From Methylobacterium terricola (GTDB lineage Bacteria; Pseudomonadota; Alphaproteobacteria; Rhizobiales; Beijerinckiaceae), in the NCBI RefSeq assembly GCF_006151805.1, contig NZ_VDDA01000002.1, forward strand, positions 558,001 through 622,000: DNA of 64,000 nucleotides, in the 5' to 3' direction. Below are positions 43,634-52,716 of the stretch, piece after piece (the first letter of the stretch is position 1; every line of letters begins with the position of its first letter). A model generated the notes under the pieces. That model saw only the letters and a list, made by a program, of their open reading frames with translations. It searched no databases and was not told the origin of the DNA. A program made the position numbers and the translations under genes.

Positions 43634-44464
43634 ATGGCGCACGATCCCCTCGTCCCCTCTTTCGAGATCGGCGGCGTCCCGGTCTCGGCCACCGACATGG
43701 CCGGGCTGATCGCGGCTCTCGACCGCCGGCTTTCCGCCGGGCCGGCCCAGCCCGGCACCTTCGTGGTGTTCCGCGACGCCCACGGGGTGGTGCGGGCGCA
43801 GACGGACGCGACCCTGCGCGCCGCGCATCACGAGGCGCTGCTCGTCTGCGCCGACGGCCGTCCCCTGAGCTGGATCGGCCGCTGGCGCGGCCTGGCCTCC
43901 ATGCAGCAGGTGCCGGGGATCGAATCGGTCGAGGCGGTCTGCCGGGCCGGGGCGGCCCTGGGCTGGCGCCACTATTTCCTCGGCGGGGCGGACGGCGTCG
44001 CCGACCTGCTGGCGACGACGATGCGGGCGCGGGTGCCCGGATTGGCGGTGGCCGGCGTCGAGACGCCGCCCTTCCGGCCCCTCGACGCCGCCGAGAGCGA
44101 GGCGATGCGCGCGCGCATCCGCGCCTCGGGGGCGCAGATCGTGTGGATCGGGCTTGGCACGCCGAAGCAGGAATTGTTCATGGCGGCCCATGCCCCGCAT
44201 TTGCCGGGCACGGTCGCCATGGGCGTCGGCGCCGCCTTCGACGTCGCCACCGGCCGGATCCCGCGGGCGCCGAAGCTGCTCCAGGTCGCCGGGCTCGAAT
44301 GGGCCTATCGGCTCGGCCGCGAGCCGCGGCGCCTGTGGCGGCGCTACCTCGACACCATCCCGCGCTTCCTGCTGATCGCCGCCCGCGACGCCCTCAACGC
44401 CCGAAAGGCGCCCCGGCCCGCCGGGAGCGGCGCATCCGGTCGAACGGGATCGTCGGCAGCCTGA
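43634..44464 (+). CDS. WecG/TagA/CpsF (GT26) family glycosyltransferase
   Basis: A 276-residue GT26 enzyme. Typical members transfer ManNAc, ManNAcA or glucose to a lipid-linked sugar. Family motifs are complete: VFRDAHGVVRAQTDATLRAA, CADGRPLSWIGRW, HYFLGGADGVADLLATTMRA, IWIGLGTPKQE-type, GVGAAFDVATGRIPRAPKLL. The C-terminal ~70 bases overlap the 3' end of the convergent beta-helix gene. The ATG at 43634 follows CAGGAACCTGAGCC. This step is usually the second or last sugar addition in a repeat unit. Confidence 0.94.
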   Translation: MAHDPLVPSFEIGGVPVSATDMAGLIAALDRRLSAGPAQPGTFVVFRDAHGVVRAQTDATLRAAHHEALLVCADGRPLSWIGRWRGLASMQQVPGIESVEAVCRAGAALGWRHYFLGGADGVADLLATTMRARVPGLAVAGVETPPFRPLDAAESEAMRARIRASGAQIVWIGLGTPKQELFMAAHAPHLPGTVAMGVGAAFDVATGRIPRAPKLLQVAGLEWAYRLGREPRRLWRRYLDTIPRFLLIAARDALNARKAPRPAGSGASGRTGSSAA

Positions 44465-46379
44465 GCCCGGCACCCTGCGCCAGGTCGGCGAAATCCTCCG
44501 GCCTGGTGGAGCTTCGGGCAAGGTCGGCCAGGGCCTTCGGGGGATTCACGGGACCGCTGTTGCGGGCCAGGGTCTGTTCCGCCTCGCTCCCGCCGTCGGT
44601 GAAGCGGAACGGCTCGCTCGCGACCAGCAGGTTGTCGGTGAGGACGTTGCCGGTCGCGACCGCGGGACGGTCGTAGAGTAGCCCGGGGAGCCCCGGATAG
44701 CGCGCCCGCCAGGGCGCGGATTCCACCGGCATCGCCGCGTAGGCCGCGCGCAGCTCCGATTGCGGATCGGTGATCGCATCGCGGGCCCAGGTCTGCCCGC
44801 GGGAATCGACGTGGACCGCCGGGCTCGAGGCCACGAAGACGTTGCCCTCGATCCGGTTGTCGCGCCCGCCGCCGAGGAAGACCGGCTGGTCGACCCGCAG
44901 GAACAGATTGCCCGAGACGGTGAAGCCGCTCGCCATGTCGTCGAGATAGACGCCCTTGACCTCGTGGGTGGCGTCGCCGCGGATGTCGTGCAGGACATTG
45001 CCGCTGATGACCGTGCCCCGCGCGGTCCAGTCGCGGCCGGCATAAATCGCGCCGGTATCGGTGGCGCCCTTCAGAAGGTTCGCGATCTCGTTGCCGGTGA
45101 TCCGGTGGTCGTTGCCGCGGATGTGGAGCGCATAGGCCGGCGAATCATGGATGTCATTGCCCGCGACCTCGGCCCCGACCCCGTCGACGGCGACCGCCGG
45201 GTGCTGCGTCGGCATGCGCCGGGCGTAAGCCGTGAGTCGGCTGTCGCGCAGGAACAGGCCGCCGGGGGTCAGCGTGCGGCGCTCGCCACCGGAGAGCACG
45301 ACCGCCTCGGCGCCGCTGCCGGCGACGTCGCTGCGGGTGATGCCGCTGTCCCGCGCGCCGTCGAACACCGCCCCGCGCCCGCCGGACGGGCCGAGCGCGC
45401 TGTCGGCGATGACCACGTCGCGACCGCCGCGCACGCTCACGAGGTCGCCGCGGGCCATGGCGAGGCGCAAGGACGCGACCCGCAGGTGGGACGTCCCGTC
45501 GGTCGCGAGCAGCGTGTCGGCCACCGAGACCTCGACGGTCTCCCCGGCCCGCGGCCAGGCGAGCAGGATGCCGCTCTTCGCGTCCCGCCACCAGGCGCCG
45601 GGCCGGTCGAGGCCGGCGAGCAGGTGGACGAGGCGGACCGGCGCCTCGGCGCCGATGCCCTCGTAGGGCGTGCGGTCGAGGGTGAAGCGCGTGCCGCGCC
45701 CCTGGGGGGCGAGGCGCCGGACCGGCAGCGACTCGAACAGCCAGCCCCAGCGCCAGTATCCCTCCGCCCACAGATCGGGCTCGTCGCGGAGCGTCGCTGG
45801 CGCAATCGCCAGGGTGAAGCCCGGCCCCTCGCCGCCCTCGGCCCTGGCGAAGCCCTCCGCCGGCCAGCGCGCCGGATGCATCGCCCCCTCGCCGTCGAAG
45901 ACCTCGAAGGCGGGCGGCGCCGGCGGGCCGTTGAGGACGATCGGCGCCTGGATCCGGGCCGACCGCGCCGAGGGCGGCAGCCGGTAGGCGCGGACATGGC
46001 CCCGCGCCGTCCCAGGCAGGCGTCCGGCCAGCGCCGGAGGCACCGGGACCGGGGCGAGGCGCTGGCTGCCGACGAGCCGGGCCGACCCGTCGGCGGGGCC
46101 GCGGATCACCAGCGGCGTCCCGGCGCTGCCGCCATCCCCAGGACCGAGCCGCACCGCCTCGGTCAGGCGGTGCAGGCCGGGGGTGAGCGCGATGACGATC
46201 GCGGCGCGCCTGTCGCGGGCGCGGTGCCGGCGGGCTTCGGCCAGGGCGTCCGGCAGCGAGGCGACGGCGCCCGGGCCGGGGCGGGTCCCCTCGGCGGCGA
46301 CCGTGATCTCGATCGGGGCGGATCTGGCGGGCGACCCGGCGAGGAACGCCGCGGCGGCAAGCAGGAGGAGGGTCCGCAT
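44394..46379 (-). CDS. Secreted right-handed beta-helix repeat protein
   Basis: A 661-residue exported protein. Signal peptide MRTLLLLAAAAFLAGSPARS. Residues ~25-130 resemble a pectate-lyase-type N-cap (PDALAEARRHRARDRRAAIV). The ~320-560 region is a right-handed parallel beta-helix with successive short rungs (GNDIHDSPAYALHIRGNDHR, ITGNEIANLLKGATDTGAIY, ISGNVLHDIRGDATHEVKGV). Such proteins in polysaccharide loci are often lyases, epimerases or binding proteins. The catalytic residues cannot be identified. Start at 46379, after GGAAAGGTGCCTCG. It is the last gene of the minus-strand EPS group and overlaps the convergent GT26 gene by 71 bases. Confidence 0.88.
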   Translation of the reverse strand: MRTLLLLAAAAFLAGSPARSAPIEITVAAEGTRPGPGAVASLPDALAEARRHRARDRRAAIVIALTPGLHRLTEAVRLGPGDGGSAGTPLVIRGPADGSARLVGSQRLAPVPVPPALAGRLPGTARGHVRAYRLPPSARSARIQAPIVLNGPPAPPAFEVFDGEGAMHPARWPAEGFARAEGGEGPGFTLAIAPATLRDEPDLWAEGYWRWGWLFESLPVRRLAPQGRGTRFTLDRTPYEGIGAEAPVRLVHLLAGLDRPGAWWRDAKSGILLAWPRAGETVEVSVADTLLATDGTSHLRVASLRLAMARGDLVSVRGGRDVVIADSALGPSGGRGAVFDGARDSGITRSDVAGSGAEAVVLSGGERRTLTPGGLFLRDSRLTAYARRMPTQHPAVAVDGVGAEVAGNDIHDSPAYALHIRGNDHRITGNEIANLLKGATDTGAIYAGRDWTARGTVISGNVLHDIRGDATHEVKGVYLDDMASGFTVSGNLFLRVDQPVFLGGGRDNRIEGNVFVASSPAVHVDSRGQTWARDAITDPQSELRAAYAAMPVESAPWRARYPGLPGLLYDRPAVATGNVLTDNLLVASEPFRFTDGGSEAEQTLARNSGPVNPPKALADLARSSTRPEDFADLAQGAGLRLPTIPFDRMRRSRRAGAPFGR

Positions 46380-46533
46380 CGAGGCACCTTTCCGGGCCTG
46401 GCGTGGCGCTTCGGCCGGATTGCGGGTCGGGGGCAACGACAGTCGCCGCGTCGTTCCGAACTCCGCGGCGCGGCCCCGGGATGACGGTGCGGCTCTCAGG
46501 TCCACCGGCCGCATCGGCCGGCAGACGAGGTCC

Positions 46534-48654
46534 CTAGTCCTTCACCCCCGCATCCGTGACCACGACCCGCGCCCGGCGGCCCGCGCCGATCGCCTTCAGC
46601 GCCCGGTCGACCGCCGCGAGGCGGCTGCGGCGGGCGCTCGCCGCGAGGAGGAGCGCGGGGATGCGCTCGTCGGCGATCAGGCGCTCGGTCACCACGTCGC
46701 CGCCGACGAGGCCGAGATCGACGACGACGAGGTCGGCGTCGCAGCGCATCAGCGCGTCGGCCAGCGGTCCGGCAAGGTCGCGCGGCAGGTCCGCCGGGCG
46801 GGGCAGGACGCGCAGGCCCGACGGCAGGGTGATGAGGGCGTCCGTGACGAGCGCGCGGTCGCGCAAGGTCGCGGCGAGGTCCCGGGGCGCGGCCGCCCCG
46901 AGGTCGCGGGTCAGGAGGCCCTTCGGGTCGGCATCGACCAGGACCACCCGCTCGCGGTCGGCCGTGGCCGAGAGCGCCAGCGCCCGGGCGAGCGCCGACT
47001 TGCCGGCCCGGTCGTCGGCCGCACTGACGAGGACGACCAGCGGCGTCAGGCCAGGATCGGCGGCGGCGAGGCGGTGACGCAGGCGCGCGACCGCCACCTC
47101 GTAGAAGCCGTCGCCCCGGGCGCTGCCGAACGTCCCCCGCAGGGCTGCGGCGCCGACCATCCCGCGGGGCGCCCGCGGCAGGGCGTCGAGGCCGGTGCGG
47201 CCGAGATGGCCTTCGAGCCGCCGCCGCGAGCGGACGCGGCCGGCGAGCAGTTCGAGGGCGAGGCTGCCGACGAGGCCGACGCCGAGCCCGGCCACCAGGG
47301 CGGCGATGAAGACCACCGGCGTCGGCGGACCCAGGCGCTTCTCCGGCGGCGAGGCCGGCGAGATGATCCGCGAGGCAGAGGTATCGAGGCGCTGCTGCTC
47401 CTGCAGCTCGCGGGCGCGGACTAGAAAGGCCTCGTAGACCGCCCGGTTCGCCTCGACCTGGCGCTCCAGCTCGCGCAGCTGGACGAAATCGTCGCCGACC
47501 TTCAAGGCGTCGGCCTTGCGCCGCTCCAGGGTGTCGGCGAGGGTCCGGGCGCTGGCGAGCGCGGCCTGGTAGTCGTTGCGGCTCGCCGCGGCGATGCGGC
47601 GGATCTCGGCCTGGATCGTGCCGCGCAGGGCCTTCTCCTGCACCAGGGCGGCCTGGTAGCTCGGGTGGCGCCGACCCAGGGTCTCCTCGGCATCGGCGCG
47701 CAGGCGCTCGACGCCGGCCAGCTGGCCGCGCAGGGCCGCGATGGTCGGGTTCTGGACGATCTCGTTGACCGAATCGGAGGGCCCGCCGGCGAGCACGCCC
47801 TCGATCTGGCGCAGCCGGGCGCCGGCATCGAGCGCCTTGGCCCGGGCGGCGCCGAGCTGCTCGCTCAGCTGCGTCAGCTGCTGCTCGCTCACCAGCTGCG
47901 AGCGCGTGCCGACGAGGTTGTGCTTGGCCCGGAAGGCCTGCGCCTTGTCCTCGGCCTTGCGCAGGTCGCCGCGCAGCTCGGCGAGCCGGCTCTCGATCGC
48001 CTCGCCGGCCCGGCGGGTGGTGTCGGAGCGGGTGGCAGCGTCGCGGGCGAGGTAGGTCTCGGCGACGCCGCGGGCGAGGCGGGCCGCCTTCTCGCGGTCC
48101 TCGGAGGTGACGCCGAGCTCGAGCACGAAGCTGCGCTCCAGGCGCCGCGCCCCGACCCGGTCGCGCAGGGCCCGGAGCGCGGTCAGGCGGGGATCGGCCG
48201 GCGGCTCGGCGCGGCCGGTGAGGCGCGCCACCATCGCCTTGACCGCGCCGAGCAGGGTCTCGCGGCCCTGGAACTCGGGATCCCGGGCGAGGTCGAACCG
48301 GTCGACGACGCGGCCGAGCACGTCGTCGGAGGTGAGGACCCGGAGCTGGCTGTCGACGAGGAGCAGGCTCGCGTCGCTCGCCTGGTCGGGCGGCGTCAGC
48401 CCGTCCTTGACGACCTGGAGCCCGCGCGGATCGATCAGGATCTGCGTCGAGGCGGCGTATTGCGGCGGGTTGAATTGGGTCCACGCGGCCGCGGCGGCGA
48501 GGAACAGCAGCACCGGCAGCAGCACGGTGAGCCAGCGCAGGCGCACCGAGCGCAGGATCTCCCGGGGGTCGAGGAACCAGGGCTCCCGCCCCTCCTCCCC
48601 GCGCGGTCCCGCACCGATCAGCAGGCCGTTCCGGACATTCTCGACCATGGTCAT
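46534..48654 (-). CDS. Wzc/GumC-type polysaccharide chain-length determinant with P-loop domain
   Basis: A 706-residue inner-membrane co-polymerase. Wzz-type N-domain with first span ~42-62 (TVLLPVLLFLAAAAAW), long periplasmic coiled-coil region (~200-420), and a second span ~435-458 (VFIAALVAGLGVGLVGSLAL). The cytoplasmic domain looks like a BY-kinase: the Walker A' is VVLVDADPKG. Walker A reads SAADDRAGKSALARAL, with the Gly-x-Gly turn degenerate but Lys-Ser retained. No C-terminal Tyr cluster is present, so autophosphorylation is doubtful. It probably sets chain length and helps export. Genes for flippase and polymerase lie just upstream. Confidence 0.9.
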   Translation of the reverse strand: MTMVENVRNGLLIGAGPRGEEGREPWFLDPREILRSVRLRWLTVLLPVLLFLAAAAAWTQFNPPQYAASTQILIDPRGLQVVKDGLTPPDQASDASLLLVDSQLRVLTSDDVLGRVVDRFDLARDPEFQGRETLLGAVKAMVARLTGRAEPPADPRLTALRALRDRVGARRLERSFVLELGVTSEDREKAARLARGVAETYLARDAATRSDTTRRAGEAIESRLAELRGDLRKAEDKAQAFRAKHNLVGTRSQLVSEQQLTQLSEQLGAARAKALDAGARLRQIEGVLAGGPSDSVNEIVQNPTIAALRGQLAGVERLRADAEETLGRRHPSYQAALVQEKALRGTIQAEIRRIAAASRNDYQAALASARTLADTLERRKADALKVGDDFVQLRELERQVEANRAVYEAFLVRARELQEQQRLDTSASRIISPASPPEKRLGPPTPVVFIAALVAGLGVGLVGSLALELLAGRVRSRRRLEGHLGRTGLDALPRAPRGMVGAAALRGTFGSARGDGFYEVAVARLRHRLAAADPGLTPLVVLVSAADDRAGKSALARALALSATADRERVVLVDADPKGLLTRDLGAAAPRDLAATLRDRALVTDALITLPSGLRVLPRPADLPRDLAGPLADALMRCDADLVVVDLGLVGGDVVTERLIADERIPALLLAASARRSRLAAVDRALKAIGAGRRARVVVTDAGVKD

Positions 48655-48751
48655 GACGGGTCCAAGGCCTCCCGAAGGATCTCGTTACGGGTCGGAAGTG
48701 GTCCGTTCCGGGACGACCGGAGCGGATCATCTTCCGTTTGACGCAAGGACT

Positions 48752-50155
48752 TCAAGCCGCGGGCCAAGTCCGCCCGATCGCCCGGCGCCTCTCCCGCTGC
48801 ACCTCGTCGGCGGATGGCGGAGCGACCGCCGGCTCGTCCAGCCGTGCCAACGCCTCGGCCTCGCGCCGGGCCGCTCGGGCGGCGGCGAGCACCGCCACGT
48901 AGGCGAGCACGTTGACGTTCCAGTCCTGGAACAGGCCGGGGGTCGTCATCCCGTTGAGGGCCAGCATCAGGATCAGGCAGGCGACGAGACGGCGCGTGCC
49001 GCGGTCGGCGCGCGACGCGAAGCGGATCGGCTCGATGAGGGTGACGAGGGCGAAGCCGAGGCCGACCAGGCCGGTGCCGGCCCAGGCGCTCAGGAACATG
49101 TTGTGGGAGGAGGTGATGAACACCGCGTCGCGGCCGAGCTCGTCGGCAAGCCCGGTCGTCGGGATCAGGAGCTGCACGAAGCGGTCGGCGGCCGAGTAGC
49201 CGGAGCCGAGCAGGTGGTCCTTCGTCGCCGCGATGAAGGTCGGCCAGAACTGGCCGCGGCCGGTGGCGTTGGCCAGCTCCTCGCGCGGTTTCTGCAGGAC
49301 GACCGAGAGCGCGTCGAGGAGCGCGGGAAAGCTCGACAGGCCGACCATCAGGAACAGGAACACCACGATCGAGACCAGCACCAGGATCACCCCGGCGAGG
49401 CGGATCCCCGGCCGGCGCGAGGCGATCATCAAAGCCGGCCCGACCGCGATCAGCGCGCCGGTCGAGGCGGCCGATCCCGCGATGATGAAGCCCGCCGCCG
49501 CCAGCACCAGGTAGCGGCCGCGCCGCCGGTTGGGCGGGCCGAAGACGGTCGCGAAGCCGAGCAGCGCGCAGACGAGCGGCATCATGTTGTTCTTGGCCGA
49601 GGAGAACACGATGCCGGAGGCGAGATTCTTCAGGATCTCCGGCGTCACCGAGACGAGCCAGGCGAGGGTGACGATGGCGAGCAGGTCGGCGAGCCGGTGC
49701 CGGATGTCGGGCCGGTCGAAGATCAGGATCGACGAGAGGGTGAACACCGCGAGCTCCGCGGTGCGGTAGAGCGTGTAGGTCGGCACGATCGACCAGGCGG
49801 CGCTCACCCCGTTCATGGCGATCATCAGGGTGAACGGGAGGTAGGGCATCGCGAAGGGCAGGAGCAGGATGCGCCGGTCGGCCGCGATCTTCACGACGAG
49901 GTAGAGGGCGGTCAGCCCGGTGAGCACGACGGTGACGACGTTCGAGGCCGTCAGCCCCTGCTCCAGCACGGCGTTGCCGTCCTCGCGCGGCACCGTGAAG
50001 ACCAGCGGCATGAAGGCGAACACCACCGTGAGGGCGAGCGGCCAGAAGACCGGCGCGTCGGCGGAGGGCAGCCGCACCGCGAGGCGCCGGCGCAGGACCG
50101 GATAGGCAATCGTGAACCAGGTCGCGACCGCGACCGCGATCAGGACGTTCAGCAT
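48752..50155 (-). CDS. O-antigen ligase/polymerase-like membrane protein (Wzy-type)
   Basis: A 467-residue polytopic inner-membrane protein with about 11-12 predicted spans. It has the large periplasmic loop between late spans typical of Wzy/WaaL (residues ~290-370: LLGSGYSAADRFVQLLIPTT and FITSSHNMFLSAWAGTGLVG), which contains the conserved SHNMFL/H-N-x-x-L pattern of the O-antigen ligase/polymerase family. It starts 3 bases after the flippase stop, in the same operon. The likely role is polymerising lipid-linked repeat units at the periplasmic face. Ligase function is the alternative. Confidence 0.88.
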   Translation of the reverse strand: MLNVLIAVAVATWFTIAYPVLRRRLAVRLPSADAPVFWPLALTVVFAFMPLVFTVPREDGNAVLEQGLTASNVVTVVLTGLTALYLVVKIAADRRILLLPFAMPYLPFTLMIAMNGVSAAWSIVPTYTLYRTAELAVFTLSSILIFDRPDIRHRLADLLAIVTLAWLVSVTPEILKNLASGIVFSSAKNNMMPLVCALLGFATVFGPPNRRRGRYLVLAAAGFIIAGSAASTGALIAVGPALMIASRRPGIRLAGVILVLVSIVVFLFLMVGLSSFPALLDALSVVLQKPREELANATGRGQFWPTFIAATKDHLLGSGYSAADRFVQLLIPTTGLADELGRDAVFITSSHNMFLSAWAGTGLVGLGFALVTLIEPIRFASRADRGTRRLVACLILMLALNGMTTPGLFQDWNVNVLAYVAVLAAARAARREAEALARLDEPAVAPPSADEVQRERRRAIGRTWPAA

Positions 50156-50158
50156 CGC

Positions 50159-51418
50159 TCAGGTACTCTCCGCCTGGGGAACGGGCCCGCGGCCGAGGGA
50201 GGCGAGCAGCGCCGCGAGCGAGGCGCCGTGCGCCAGCACCACCACGGCCGCGGCCCCGGTGGCGCCGTAGCGGGTCAGGAGCGGCTGGATCAGCGCCAGC
50301 GACACCGCGAAGCTCACCGCGAAGGCGCGGAAGATCACGTCGGTGCGCCGCCGCGCCCGGAAGATCTGGGCCACCATGTCGCGCAGGAAGATGAACACCA
50401 CGCCCAGCGCCAGCCAGCGCAGGCAGGGCGCGAAAGGCACGTAGGGCGCGCCGAAGACGAGGCGCAGCCACAGGTCCGCCGGCACCGCCACCACGGCGAG
50501 GAGGAACCCGACCGGTACGCCGAGGCGGCGGGTGACGCCGAGGAGATAGGCCCGGAGGGCCGGCTCGCCGCCGGCCTCGTAGGCGCGGCCGGCACCGGTC
50601 GGCACCACGTTCTCGGTGGCGGCGAGCAGCAGGAGCACGATGCCGACGAGGTACTGCGCCGCCCGCAACCCCCCCAGGGCCTCGTCGCCGAGCGCCCCGC
50701 CGGCGAGGATCCAGACCAGCTGCTCCTGCCCGAAGGTGACGAACACCACCGGCAGCAGCCAGCGCGCCATCTGCCAGTGCCGCCGGGCGGCGACGGCGAG
50801 GTGCCGGCGTCCGGGCTCGACCGCCCGGCCGAGCAGCACCGGCAGGGTCGTCAGGAATGCCGTCAGCGCCAGGAGCTCGACGAGGCGGGGGGCGTTCAGC
50901 GGGATGCCGAGCGCCCACAGGGCCGCGACCGCGACGGGAAACGCGGCCGCGCGGGCGAAATCCATGGCGAGCGCCCGGCCACCGCCCTCGTAGGCGAAGA
51001 GCAGGCGGCGCGCGGTGAGCTGGAGATTCTGCGCCAGGGTCAGCGCGCCGGCGGCGGTGACGAGATCGACCGGCACCGCCTCGCCCTGGGCGGCGAAGTA
51101 GAGCGCCAGCGCTCCGGCGACGCCGAGCGCCAGGCCGGCGGCCAGCACCAGGGCCCCGGCGCCGACCGCGGCGGCGTAGCGGGCGGGGCTGCGGACGGTG
51201 CCGGCGAGCGTCATCAGGGGTGCGGTGACGAGGGCATTGTGCAGCCCCTGTGCGAAGCCTGCGACGATCAGCACGAGGGCGAAGCGCCCGAACGCCTCCA
51301 TGTCGATCAGCCGGGCCGCGGCGATGCCGGCGAGGAAGCCGAAGCCGCTCACCGCCCCCTGGTCGAGGAGCGAGAGCAGGGCCGGCCCGCGCAGGCGGCT
51401 CAGTCGTGCCGCGGCCAT
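50159..51418 (-). CDS. Polysaccharide flippase (Wzx/MATE-like, MVF superfamily)
   Basis: A 419-residue polytopic protein with about 12 spans, typical of Wzx/RfbX lipid-linked oligosaccharide flippases: LLSLLDQGAVSGFGFLAGIA, ARLIDMEAFGRFALVLIVAG and later HWQMARWLLPVVFVTFGQEQ, YLVGIVLLLLAATENVVPTG. The ATG at 51418 lies just after the FemAB-like stop (TGA); an overlapping GTG at 51424 is also possible. The genes are translationally coupled. It should move undecaprenyl-linked repeat units across the inner membrane. Confidence 0.88.
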   Translation of the reverse strand: MAAARLSRLRGPALLSLLDQGAVSGFGFLAGIAAARLIDMEAFGRFALVLIVAGFAQGLHNALVTAPLMTLAGTVRSPARYAAAVGAGALVLAAGLALGVAGALALYFAAQGEAVPVDLVTAAGALTLAQNLQLTARRLLFAYEGGGRALAMDFARAAAFPVAVAALWALGIPLNAPRLVELLALTAFLTTLPVLLGRAVEPGRRHLAVAARRHWQMARWLLPVVFVTFGQEQLVWILAGGALGDEALGGLRAAQYLVGIVLLLLAATENVVPTGAGRAYEAGGEPALRAYLLGVTRRLGVPVGFLLAVVAVPADLWLRLVFGAPYVPFAPCLRWLALGVVFIFLRDMVAQIFRARRRTDVIFRAFAVSFAVSLALIQPLLTRYGATGAAAVVVLAHGASLAALLASLGRGPVPQAEST

Positions 51419-51420
51419 CG

Positions 51421-52434
51421 TCACCGCGCGAGCCAGGCGCCGGCCGCCGCCGTGACGAGGCGGTTGCGGCCGAGAAGCCAGAGCGGGCCGCTCGAGGCGA
51501 CGTTGCGGGTCAGCCCGCGCTTGAAATCGTAGACGCCGCGGTTGTTCGCCGGGTCGATGCCGCCGAAATCGAACACCCGGCAGCCCTCCTCCACCCCGCG
51601 GCGGAGGAAGCTCCACACCGCCAGATAGGCGGCGGCGTTGGCCTTGGCCCGTTCGGTCGAGGCGGTGAAGAAATCGGTGAAGCGGTCGCGGCTCCGATGC
51701 GCGATGCGCACCAGGCACGGCTCGTCGCCGTCGCGGATCTCCAGCATGACGTGGCGCGGGTCGTTCGCCGCGAGGTCGCGATAGGCGGCGGGGTCGAAAT
51801 CGTTCGAGAAGCCCTTCCGGGTCTTCAGGGCCGCATACATCGCCGCGAAGGCGTCGAAGGCGGCGAGCCGCTCGCCCGGGTCGTCGAGGAAGCGGGCCTT
51901 GAGGCCCGGGTTGCGCTCGGCCTTGCGCAGGGCCTTGCGCCAGCGCGGCTCCATCCCGGCCTGGATCGCGTCGAGCCCGCCCGTGAGGTCGACCTCCAGG
52001 GTGTGGCGGCCGGCGGTCGTCACCGGCTTGAAGCCGGTCGCCAGCAGGCCGAGCACGGCGCCAGGGCTCTCGGTGCGGGCGAAATCCACCACCGCGAGGT
52101 CGAGCGGCCCGAGGGCCAGATGGGCGAGGAGCGCCCGCAACACCGCCTCGCCGTGGCGCTCGCCCTTGTCTGTGAGAAGCGGCCCGCCCTGGATATAGAC
52201 CTGCCGCGCCGGGCCGCGGCGACGGACCTGGGCCTGGGCCAGGCCGAGGAGGTCGCCGGCCTCGTCGACGACGCCGAGCCGGGCGACCGCGGCGCCGCGG
52301 CGCGTCTTGTAGGTGCCCCAGCCGGAGGCCGCGAAGATGCTGCCGCGCCCCTGCCCCCACACGGCCTCGTCCCAGGCCGGGACATCGGTCATCGGCGTCA
52401 CCCGCATTCCGGTCTCGTGGTTCGTTCCGGTCAT
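51421..52434 (-). CDS. FemAB/GNAT-like transferase of the EPS operon
   Basis: A 337-residue cytoplasmic protein of the FemAB-like/GNAT fold (BioF2-like/FemAB-related). Conserved stretches: QGGPLLTDKGERHGEAVLRA, EPRWRKALRKAERNPGLKAR, RDRFTDFFTASTERAKANAA, and EGCRVFDFGGIDPANNRGVY (the F-D-F-G-G-x-x-P motif). Relatives act in EPS and XrtA-type loci and may transfer aminoacyl or acyl groups to a glycan; the actual substrate is unknown. Start at 52434, after GGGGAATCC. It is the first gene of the minus-strand EPS operon. Confidence 0.87.
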   Translation of the reverse strand: MTGTNHETGMRVTPMTDVPAWDEAVWGQGRGSIFAASGWGTYKTRRGAAVARLGVVDEAGDLLGLAQAQVRRRGPARQVYIQGGPLLTDKGERHGEAVLRALLAHLALGPLDLAVVDFARTESPGAVLGLLATGFKPVTTAGRHTLEVDLTGGLDAIQAGMEPRWRKALRKAERNPGLKARFLDDPGERLAAFDAFAAMYAALKTRKGFSNDFDPAAYRDLAANDPRHVMLEIRDGDEPCLVRIAHRSRDRFTDFFTASTERAKANAAAYLAVWSFLRRGVEEGCRVFDFGGIDPANNRGVYDFKRGLTRNVASSGPLWLLGRNRLVTAAAGAWLAR

Positions 52435-52599
52435 GGATTCCCCGTGCCAGGATGCGACAGCCCCCGCCGCCATACCCCCTGGCCCGCAAGCGGCGCGCCG
52501 CTTGCGAGAGGCGTGAAGTCTCGTTCGCAAGTCTCCGTTAGGCCGGATCTGCGACGATGCCAGGGCAGCTGGGGATTCCCGGTCGCGATCGACAGGGAT

Positions 52600-52651
52600 C
52601 TCGGTAGTCTTCTCGGATCCCGGTGATTGTCCTGGAACTCGGTAGTTTTCT
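52600..52651. promoter_or_regulatory. Direct repeat in the divergent EPS promoter region
   Basis: CTCGGTAGTCTTCT (52600-52613) and CTCGGTAGTTTTCT (52638-52651) differ by one base and are spaced 38 bases apart. They lie between the divergent FemAB and deacetylase genes, in the part of the 282-base gap least rich in GC. They could be regulator-binding sites for both EPS units. Confidence 0.45.
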
Positions 52652-52716
52652 TGGCTTGCTGCCGCGGCGGACCGGTCTCACCATCGAGGACCAGCGGTGT
52701 CGCAACGGCGGACGGG

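Noticed and set aside
48107..51532. A very long plus-strand open frame (over 1100 codons) opposite the Wzc, Wzy and Wzx genes
   Set aside because: Its sequence is rich in His, Arg, Glu and Asp with no recognisable domain. It lies antisense to three clearly homologous membrane protein genes. It is a by-product of GC-rich codon use.
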